DNA from: an uncultured Clostridia bacterium
GTDB taxonomy: Bacteria > Bacillota > Clostridia > Oscillospirales > Ruminococcaceae
NCBI GenBank assembly: GCA_945835425.1
Contig: CAMAJC010000039.1
Location: 1-9,974, forward strand
Length of the DNA: 9,974 nt
Direction of reading: 5' to 3'
Each line of letters starts with the position of its first letter. Position 1 is the first letter of the stretch. A program made the position numbers and the translations under genes. Of this stretch, positions 4,919 through 9,974 are shown piece by piece. The notes below the pieces were generated by a model. It saw only the letters and a list, made by a program, of their open reading frames with translations. It was not told the DNA's origin and ran no database searches.

Positions 4919-7291
4919 TTGGCAAGAAAAAGCAAAAAAAGAAATAAGGCGGTAAGAGGCGCCTCGATCGGGGTGCGCTGTATCGGCAGAGGCGTCGGCG
5001 TTGTGCTCAAGACGCTGGCGACGCTGATTTTGATCGGCGTCATTACCGGCTGTATCGTTATCACGGCGATGATGGTCTACGTCATGAACTTCATGGACAA
5101 GGATCAGTCGATCAGCCTCGACGACGTCAGTCTGAGCTTCACGACGATGTTTTATGCGCAGAACGAGGAAGGCGGCTGGGAAGAAATCTACCGGATGGCC
5201 GGTGATGAAAACCGCATCGAGGTTTCGCTGGAAGATATCCCCATGCATGTGCAGGACGCGTTTATTGCGACCGAGGACAAGCGGTTCCGCGAGCATGAGG
5301 GCGTCGACTGGATCCGTACCGCCAGCGTTACGATCAGTTCGCTGCTGCACGGCAGTTTGGATCAGGGCGGCGGTTCGACCATCACCCAGCAGCTGATCAA
5401 AAACACCACAGGCGATAAGGATGTAGCACCTGTCCGAAAGCTCAGGGAAATCTTCCGCGCGCTGCAGCTGGAGCGGGATTACACCAAGGATGAGATTCTG
5501 GAGGCGTATCTGAACATCATCTTCCTCGGCGGACGCACCTACGGCATTGAGGCGGCGGCGCAGACCTATTTCGGCTGCCACGCGTCCGAGCTGACGGTGC
5601 CGCAGGCGGCTTCTCTCGCGGCGATGACCAAATCGCCCAACAACCGCCGTCCCGACCTGTACCCGGAAAAGAACCTCGTCCGGCGGAACAACTATGTTCT
5701 GCTGGAAATGAAGGAGCAGGGGTATATCACCGAGGCGGAATATGAAGAATATATCGCGACGCCGGTTGTGACTGTCGGCCAGACCATGGAGGAATATACG
5801 GCGGTCGTCGACTTCATGCTGGAGGACGACCCGGACAATGCGATGGACCCGTATATCACCAAGGCGCAGCACGACGAGCTGCTGGCCAACCCGATCGTCG
5901 TCTACAACAAATTTGACAACGACGATGGCAGCGTGGCGACGGCCAGCGGCGTTACCTCTTACTATGTTGACGCCGTTATCCGGGACGTCATCGACGATCT
6001 GATGGAAGAAAACAACTGGACCCGCGATTTTGCCGAAACGCAGCTGCGGACCGGCGGCTACCGGATTTATACCTGCGTGGATCAGGATATGCAGTCCTAT
6101 CTGGAAGGGAAGTTCTGCGACTGGTCGACCTTCTCCTCTTCCCAGCTGACGCCCAATGAAAACGGCGAGATACCGGAAGCGGCCATGGTCATTATGGACT
6201 ATGAGGGTCATGTTCTGGCGATGGTCGGCGGCAAGGGCGAAAAGACCAATACCCTTTCCTTTAACCGTGCGACCATGGCGACCCGTTCGCCCGGTTCGTC
6301 CATCAAGCCGCTGGCTTCCTACGGGCAGGCAGTGGAATATGATATGATCAACTGGTCAACAATGCTCAACGACTCTCCGGTCAAAAAGGACGAGAACGGC
6401 AGCGAATGGCCGAAAAACTATGAGATGGATTACCGCGGCAATATGCCGGTCGTCGAAGCGATCCGCATCTCCCGCAACACCATTCCGGTCAAGATTCTGC
6501 AGCAGCTCACCCCGGAGCGCAGCCTGGAGTTTATGGAAAACAAGCTGGGCTTTACGACGCTGGACGACCGGGACAATGCCCTGGCGCCGCTGGGCGTCGG
6601 TTCGCTGACCTACGGCGTGTATCTGGATGAGCTGACAGCAGCCTATGCGACCTTTGGCAACGGCGGCTACTACTACCGCCCGACCACCTATGAGCGCATT
6701 GAGGACACCGCCGGTAATCTGGTGCTGGACAATACGCCCCAGAAATCCCGCGCCTTCTCGGAGGATACGGCTTATGTTATGAACCGGCTTTTGAAGGTAG
6801 TCTGTGACAGCGGTACCGGCCGTCAGGCGAATATCGGCGCCATGCCGGTTGTCGGTAAGACCGGTACGACGACCGAGTACCATGATCTGTCCTTCGTCGG
6901 CCTGACCCCGTATTATGTAGCGGGCGTCTGGACCGGTTATGATACCCAGGCAGTCCTGCCCAGCCGTCAGATGTACGACTGCGACACCATCTGGTCCAAT
7001 GTCATGGGCAAACTGCATGAGAATCTGGAGGTTGTTGATTTCACTCCCAGCGATAATGTTATTCAGGCAAAGTACTGCACTGTAACCGGTCTGCTGGCTT
7101 CCGAGGGCTGCACGACGGCTACTGGTTATTACAAGGCCAATGCGCTGCCGGAATACTGCGACGGCCACTACTCCATCAATGAGCCAGATGAGGGCGATGA
7201 AGGCGATGAGGGCAATGGCGGAAATGACAGCGGCAGCTTTAGCGTTGCGGGCGGTGGTGATTCACCGGACCACGCGGTTGGTTTTGATTGA
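4919..7291 (+). CDS. Class A penicillin-binding protein (PBP1A-type transglycosylase/transpeptidase)
   Basis: This 790-residue bifunctional enzyme polymerises lipid II into glycan strands and cross-links the peptides at the outer face of the membrane. A basic N-terminus is followed by one membrane helix (about 32-55). The GT51 domain shows EDKRFREHEG (catalytic Glu119), GGSTITQQ (151 onward), RKLRE (second Glu177) and PQAASLAAMTKSPN. The transpeptidase domain has all three active-site motifs: SSIK (nucleophile Ser460, Lys463), SRN (518-520) and KTGT (647 onward). The C-terminus has the Cys-containing segment common in Firmicutes PBP1 proteins and an acidic Gly-rich tail. The start is TTG at 4919, eight bases after AGGAGG. 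An unusually long, acidic insert lies between the two domains (about 300-340). It belongs to the ponA/mrcA family; which paralogue is not clear. Confidence 0.96.
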   Translation: MARKSKKRNKAVRGASIGVRCIGRGVGVVLKTLATLILIGVITGCIVITAMMVYVMNFMDKDQSISLDDVSLSFTTMFYAQNEEGGWEEIYRMAGDENRIEVSLEDIPMHVQDAFIATEDKRFREHEGVDWIRTASVTISSLLHGSLDQGGGSTITQQLIKNTTGDKDVAPVRKLREIFRALQLERDYTKDEILEAYLNIIFLGGRTYGIEAAAQTYFGCHASELTVPQAASLAAMTKSPNNRRPDLYPEKNLVRRNNYVLLEMKEQGYITEAEYEEYIATPVVTVGQTMEEYTAVVDFMLEDDPDNAMDPYITKAQHDELLANPIVVYNKFDNDDGSVATASGVTSYYVDAVIRDVIDDLMEENNWTRDFAETQLRTGGYRIYTCVDQDMQSYLEGKFCDWSTFSSSQLTPNENGEIPEAAMVIMDYEGHVLAMVGGKGEKTNTLSFNRATMATRSPGSSIKPLASYGQAVEYDMINWSTMLNDSPVKKDENGSEWPKNYEMDYRGNMPVVEAIRISRNTIPVKILQQLTPERSLEFMENKLGFTTLDDRDNALAPLGVGSLTYGVYLDELTAAYATFGNGGYYYRPTTYERIEDTAGNLVLDNTPQKSRAFSEDTAYVMNRLLKVVCDSGTGRQANIGAMPVVGKTGTTTEYHDLSFVGLTPYYVAGVWTGYDTQAVLPSRQMYDCDTIWSNVMGKLHENLEVVDFTPSDNVIQAKYCTVTGLLASEGCTTATGYYKANALPEYCDGHYSINEPDEGDEGDEGNGGNDSGSFSVAGGGDSPDHAVGFD

Positions 7292-7358
7292 TGGCCGGTT
7301 TATCTCCTGCCTGCGAATAATGCAGTGTGTTCTGGCCGGACAGTAAATATAAAAATGT

Positions 7359-7413
7359 AAAGGAGCGACTTCCGGAATCCGCAAAGGTACCCCAGAAAAG
7401 CCGCTCCTTTTTT
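7359..7413 (+). terminator. Intrinsic terminator after the penicillin-binding protein gene
   Basis: AAAGGAGCG (7359-7367) pairs with CGCTCCTTT (7402-7410), and after one A/C mismatch the stem continues with CTT/AAG (7369-7371 with 7398-7400). The 3' arm runs straight into a T-run ending at 7413. The loop of 26 bases is long but the stem and T-tract fit a rho-independent terminator 68 bases past the stop codon. Confidence 0.7.
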
Positions 7414-7443
7414 GTCTTTGCGCAGCAGAAAAATTGTTTTATT

Positions 7444-7476
7444 GGTTTTTTCCCCGCCGAAGGCGGGGAAAAAACC
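7444..7476. repeat. Perfect 15-base inverted repeat with GAA loop
   Basis: The arms 7444-7458 and 7462-7476 are exact reverse complements: GGTTTTTTCCCCGCC pairs with GGCGGGGAAAAAACC around GAA. The T-run lies on the 5' arm and the A-run on the 3' arm on both strands, the opposite of a bidirectional terminator, so neither transcript gets a U-tract after the stem. It lies between the terminator and the rlmD start, so it may be an mRNA structure, a protection or processing hairpin, or a dispersed genomic repeat. Confidence 0.6.
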
Positions 7477-7512
7477 GCACGAGTATGCTTCTGAAAAGAG
7501 AAAAGCCAAATA

Positions 7513-7526
7513 ATAGAGGCCTCTAT
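7513..7526. promoter_or_regulatory. Perfect 14-base palindrome upstream of rlmD
   Basis: ATAGAGG-CCTCTAT is an exact dyad centred 26 bases upstream of the rlmD ATG, overlapping a TATATA tract (7524-7529) that could be a -10. It could be an operator, but no regulator is indicated and no good -35 was found. Confidence 0.3.
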
Positions 7527-7545
7527 ATACATTTTGGAGAGAGTT

Positions 7546-9009
7546 ATGGGAAAAAAGAAGATCGCGGGCGATATCCCGCTGTACAAAAATGGAAGCTATG
7601 AGAGCGTCATTGAGGATGTGACGCTGGACGGCAACGGCGTCTGCCGGGTGGACGGATATACGATGTTCGTGCCGATGACGGCTGTAGGCGACCGCATCCG
7701 GCTTAAAGCGGTCAAATTGCAGAAAAACTACGGCTTCGGCATCATCGAGCAGGTCATTACACCGGCAAAGTCCCGGGTGAAGCCCGACTGCCCGGTGTAT
7801 AAGCAGTGCGGCGGCTGTTCCTTCCGGCATATTTCTTATGAAGAGGAGCTGCGGCTGAAGCAGAAAACGGTCGAGGATGCATTCGTCCGGCTGGGCGGGT
7901 TTGCGGTTGCGGCAGAAGGGACGGACGCGGAAGGCGCTGTCCGCATGGAGTCGATTCTGGGCTGCAATACAGAAGGGCTGACCCCGGACCATTACCGCAA
8001 CAAGGCTCAGTACCCGCTGGGCACCGACCGGGGAGGGAAAGCCTGCGCCGGTTTTTACGCCAAACGCTCCCACCGCATTATCGCCGGAGAGGACTGCCCG
8101 ATTCAGGATGAAAGCTTTGCGCCCATCGTCCGGACGCTGACCGGTGCCATCGACCGGCTGCATATTCCGGTCTATTCCGAGGAGACCCATACGGGAGTCC
8201 TGCGCCATCTTTTCCTGCGCAAGGGCCGCGGGACCGGCGAGGTCATGGTCTGCCTTGTGTCCACGACGGAAAAGCTGCCGAAGAAAGCGGAGCTGGTGCA
8301 GGCGCTCACCGCGGCGCACCCGGAGATCGTCAGCATCATGCTCAACATCAACCCCGATGTGACCAACGTGATCATGGGCAAAAAGACGGTATGCCTGTAT
8401 GGGAAGCCGTATCTGGAGGACGAGCTGCTGGGCGTTCGTTTCCGCATTGCGCCGGAAGCGTTTTATCAGGTCAACGCCGAACAGGCGGCAAGGCTGTATA
8501 CGCTGGGGTTTGACTATGCCGATTTTCAGGGGAATGAGACGCTTCTGGATCTGTACTGCGGCATCGGCTCCATCGGCCTGACGGCATTTCGCAGGGTGAA
8601 AAAGCTGATCGGCGTCGAGGTCGTCCCGCAGGCAATCGAGAGTGCAAAGGAAAATGTTTCCTGCAACGGTTTTCCGGAAGAAGACGCACGGTTTTTCTGC
8701 GCCGACGCCGCTGAGGCTGCGAAACAGCTGGCAAGGGAAGGCCTCCGCCCGGATGTGATTATCATCGATCCGCCGCGCAAGGGGTGCGACGTTTCTGTCC
8801 TCGACAGTATCCGGGATATGGGCCCGGAAAAGGTCGTCATGATCTCCTGCAACCCCGCGACCGCCGCCAGAGACGCTAAAATCCTCTGCGACGCGGAGCA
8901 TGGGTATCAGCTCGTAAAGTTCCGCGCTGTGGATATGTTCCCACGGACGGGGCATGTGGAGACGGTAGTTCTTCTTTCCAAGGGAGAAATCGACTCGAAG
9001 AAGAGCTAG
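7546..9009 (+). CDS. rlmD: 23S rRNA (uracil-C5)-methyltransferase, RlmD/RlmCD family
   Basis: The 487-residue enzyme uses S-adenosylmethionine to methylate C5 of uridine in 23S rRNA. Members in Gram-positives (RlmCD type) can modify two sites, U747 and U1939 in E. coli numbering, so the target is not certain. An N-terminal TRAM domain (about 10-70) precedes the [4Fe-4S] cysteines Cys82, Cys88, Cys91 (C-x5-C-x2-C) and Cys184. The methyltransferase fold follows: FYQVNAEQA, SAM motif LLDLYCGIGSIGL, then IGVEVVPQAIESA, IIIDPPRKG and the nucleophile Cys435 in ISCNPAT, with RTGHVETVVLLS near the end. The ATG at 7546 is chosen over the TTG at 7534 because GGAGAG lies just upstream of it and overlaps the TTG. 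The protein ends early after GEIDSKK; see the remnant downstream. Confidence 0.95.
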   Translation: MGKKKIAGDIPLYKNGSYESVIEDVTLDGNGVCRVDGYTMFVPMTAVGDRIRLKAVKLQKNYGFGIIEQVITPAKSRVKPDCPVYKQCGGCSFRHISYEEELRLKQKTVEDAFVRLGGFAVAAEGTDAEGAVRMESILGCNTEGLTPDHYRNKAQYPLGTDRGGKACAGFYAKRSHRIIAGEDCPIQDESFAPIVRTLTGAIDRLHIPVYSEETHTGVLRHLFLRKGRGTGEVMVCLVSTTEKLPKKAELVQALTAAHPEIVSIMLNINPDVTNVIMGKKTVCLYGKPYLEDELLGVRFRIAPEAFYQVNAEQAARLYTLGFDYADFQGNETLLDLYCGIGSIGLTAFRRVKKLIGVEVVPQAIESAKENVSCNGFPEEDARFFCADAAEAAKQLAREGLRPDVIIIDPPRKGCDVSVLDSIRDMGPEKVVMISCNPATAARDAKILCDAEHGYQLVKFRAVDMFPRTGHVETVVLLSKGEIDSKKS

Positions 9010-9174
9010 GTAGATTTATTGCGAATATATTTGGTGGATACCAAACAGTTGCAGTACCCGCCGGAAAAGAAAGCAGCGATTAGACTGTCTTTAGAGTATA
9101 TAGGAAATATAGAAGAAACGCAAAGGAAAAAGTTGTCACATATTAAGGAGGTACTATGTTTGACCCTGGTTTGA
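9010..9174 (+). pseudogene. Fossil of the RlmD C-terminal extension, same frame after the TAG
   Basis: After the rlmD TAG (9007-9009) the same frame stays open to the TGA at 9172-9174. It contains KQLQYPPEKKAAIRLSLEYIGNI-like coding from about 9043, which I recall as closely matching the end of the extra C-terminal region of many clostridial RlmD-type proteins (KQPQCPPEK.AI..AL.hFGMI). The piece between GEIDSKK and this motif is missing, leaving about 11 unmatched codons. The likeliest reading is an internal deletion plus a new stop in an originally longer rlmD. The last residues run into the start of the next gene and are probably meaningless. The family match is from memory and needs an alignment. 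The next gene's ribosome site AAGGAGG (9145-9151) lies within this stretch. Confidence 0.45.
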
Positions 9175-9920
9175 AAATTGGACAAATCTTAAAAAATAGC
9201 GATATTGTTGATATCTTTAAATGCGGTAATATGGGCGGAATGCGTCGCTCTAAGTCGACGAACACACTTGTAATTGTCTCAGACTACACCAAGGGCATTT
9301 ATCATGATAAATGGATTGGTGGCGTGCTCCACTATACTGGAATGGGCAAATCCGGTGATCAAGATATTAACTGGGCCCAGAATGCAACGCTTGCAGCATG
9401 TGGCTGTAATGGTGTCGATGTACATCTCTTTGAAGTAATAGATGCTGGTGAATATGTGTATTGCGGTAGAATTGAACTTGTAGATAAACCGTATGTTGAT
9501 AACCAGCCTGGTGAGGATGGAAACGATAGAAAAGTATGGATGTTCCCGATTCGCCCTGTTCCTGACAATGATGTTAAGAAGCCTCAAATGTTTGTGTTTA
9601 GGGACATGGATGATTACAAGGCGCGAGGAAAAAACGTGGACACCGAGTATATGAAAATGATGGCTGCAAAGAAGAAGTCCGGGAATAAGCTGGCTTCAAA
9701 ATCAGCACCAGTTGTCCCGGTCACACCTCCATCTCCTCCGAAGGCAGAAGTTATTGTGCCGCCTGAAATTGTCGGGAAAAAAGTAAAACATAAGTCTTAC
9801 GGTGAGGGTACTATTACGGGTATTGCCGGAACAATTATTATTGTTTCATTTGCCAGCGTGGGTGAGAAAAAACTGGGCTATGAGGTTTGCACTAAAAATA
9901 AGCTGATCGAATTCGTATAA
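9156..9920 (+). CDS. SRA-like modified-DNA reader with UvrD/PcrA-type C-terminal domain
   Basis: The 254-residue protein has two recognisable parts. Residues about 5-140 match the SRA-like domain of ScoMcrA-type restriction proteins, with GGMRRSKSTNTLVIVSD (27-43), YHDKW, LHYTGMGKSGDQ (58-69), NWAQN, VDVHLFEV and, later, RKVWMFPI. A Lys-rich then Pro-rich linker (about 150-205) leads to a small beta-rich module (206-254: VGKKVKHKSYGEGTI, then IVSFASVGEKKL) like the Tudor-type domain at the C-terminus of UvrD/PcrA helicases. No HNH, PD-(D/E)XK or helicase motif is present, so it would bind rather than cut DNA by itself. Its start ATG at 9156 follows AAGGAGG four bases upstream. Its DNA is far more AT-rich than the genes before it, a sign of transfer. 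ScoMcrA relatives are modification-dependent restriction enzymes; a defence role here is inference. Confidence 0.7.
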   Translation: MFDPGLKIGQILKNSDIVDIFKCGNMGGMRRSKSTNTLVIVSDYTKGIYHDKWIGGVLHYTGMGKSGDQDINWAQNATLAACGCNGVDVHLFEVIDAGEYVYCGRIELVDKPYVDNQPGEDGNDRKVWMFPIRPVPDNDVKKPQMFVFRDMDDYKARGKNVDTEYMKMMAAKKKSGNKLASKSAPVVPVTPPSPPKAEVIVPPEIVGKKVKHKSYGEGTITGIAGTIIIVSFASVGEKKLGYEVCTKNKLIEFV

Positions 9921-9939
9921 GCATTGGTGAGATAACGGT

Positions 9940-9974
9940 ATGAAAACGGTAAAGGTAGTGGCTGCGGTTATCCG
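9940..9974 (+). CDS. 5' end of a probable MutT/NUDIX nucleoside triphosphate pyrophosphohydrolase
   Basis: An ATG at 9940, 19 bases after the previous stop and ten bases past GGTGAG, opens a frame that runs off the window. Only eleven complete residues are visible (MKTVKVVAAVI). This opening is characteristic of small MutT-like (deoxy)nucleoside triphosphate pyrophosphohydrolases, whose first strand commonly reads xxVVAAVI. The NUDIX box itself lies outside the window, so the call rests on the N-terminus alone. The spacing suggests an operon with the SRA-like gene. Confidence 0.45.
   Translation, partial: MKTVKVVAAVI

Noticed and set aside
4916..6211. Long - strand open frame opposite the penicillin-binding protein
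   Set aside because: It is the antisense shadow of a GC-rich gene; its product is rich in His, Arg and Val from mirrored codons and shows no family motifs.
7300..8955. 551-codon - strand frame opposite rlmD
   Set aside because: It runs through the terminator and the hairpin and lies antisense to a certain gene. The high Arg/His/Gln content is typical of a shadow.
9003..9083. Alternative frame crossing the rlmD stop (LGRFIANIFGGYQTVAVP)
   Set aside because: It looks protein-like but has no start signal and ends in a TAG. The rlmD-frame reading has a better family explanation, so this is probably chance.

Overview
The window looks like chromosome of a Gram-positive Clostridia-type bacterium, probably of the Oscillospirales/Ruminococcaceae kind. 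The evidence is strong AAGGAGG-type ribosome binding sites, use of TTG and GTG starts, a lipoprotein with a long Ser/Glu spacer, a Firmicutes-style class A penicillin-binding protein, and a GC-rich core. The taxonomic call is inference from sequence style, not from a marker search.

Layout. Bases 1-341 hold the 3' end of an unrecognised + strand gene. Bases 369-3737 on the - strand form a transport locus, read right to left: a Crp/Fnr-type regulator with its own sigma-A-like promoter (TTGACA-17-TAAAAT), then a lipoprotein substrate-binding protein, an integral membrane permease and a small ATPase of the NitT/TauT/SsuABC class. The regulator probably controls import of an unidentified small solute in response to a signal it binds. 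Bases 3845-4498 (-) encode a one-pass membrane protein with a BofC-C-like outer domain. It is divergent, across a 420-base gap, from a class A penicillin-binding protein (4919-7291, +), the bifunctional enzyme that polymerises and cross-links peptidoglycan. An intrinsic terminator and two inverted repeats separate that gene from an RlmD/RlmCD-family 23S rRNA uracil-C5 methyltransferase (7546-9009, +).

The right-hand end differs. Just after the rlmD stop codon the DNA becomes clearly more AT-rich. Directly downstream, in the same frame, lies what looks like a fossil of the C-terminal extension seen on clostridial RlmD-like proteins. An acquired-looking cassette follows: a two-domain protein with a ScoMcrA-type SRA-like modified-DNA reader at its N-terminus and a UvrD/PcrA-type C-terminal Tudor-like domain, but no nuclease. 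Nineteen bases later begins a gene whose first residues resemble MutT/NUDIX nucleoside triphosphate pyrophosphohydrolases. This is the most interesting part of the window: possibly the edge of a DNA-modification-sensing or defence island inserted at the 3' end of rlmD. It is cut off by the window end, so its nature cannot be settled here.
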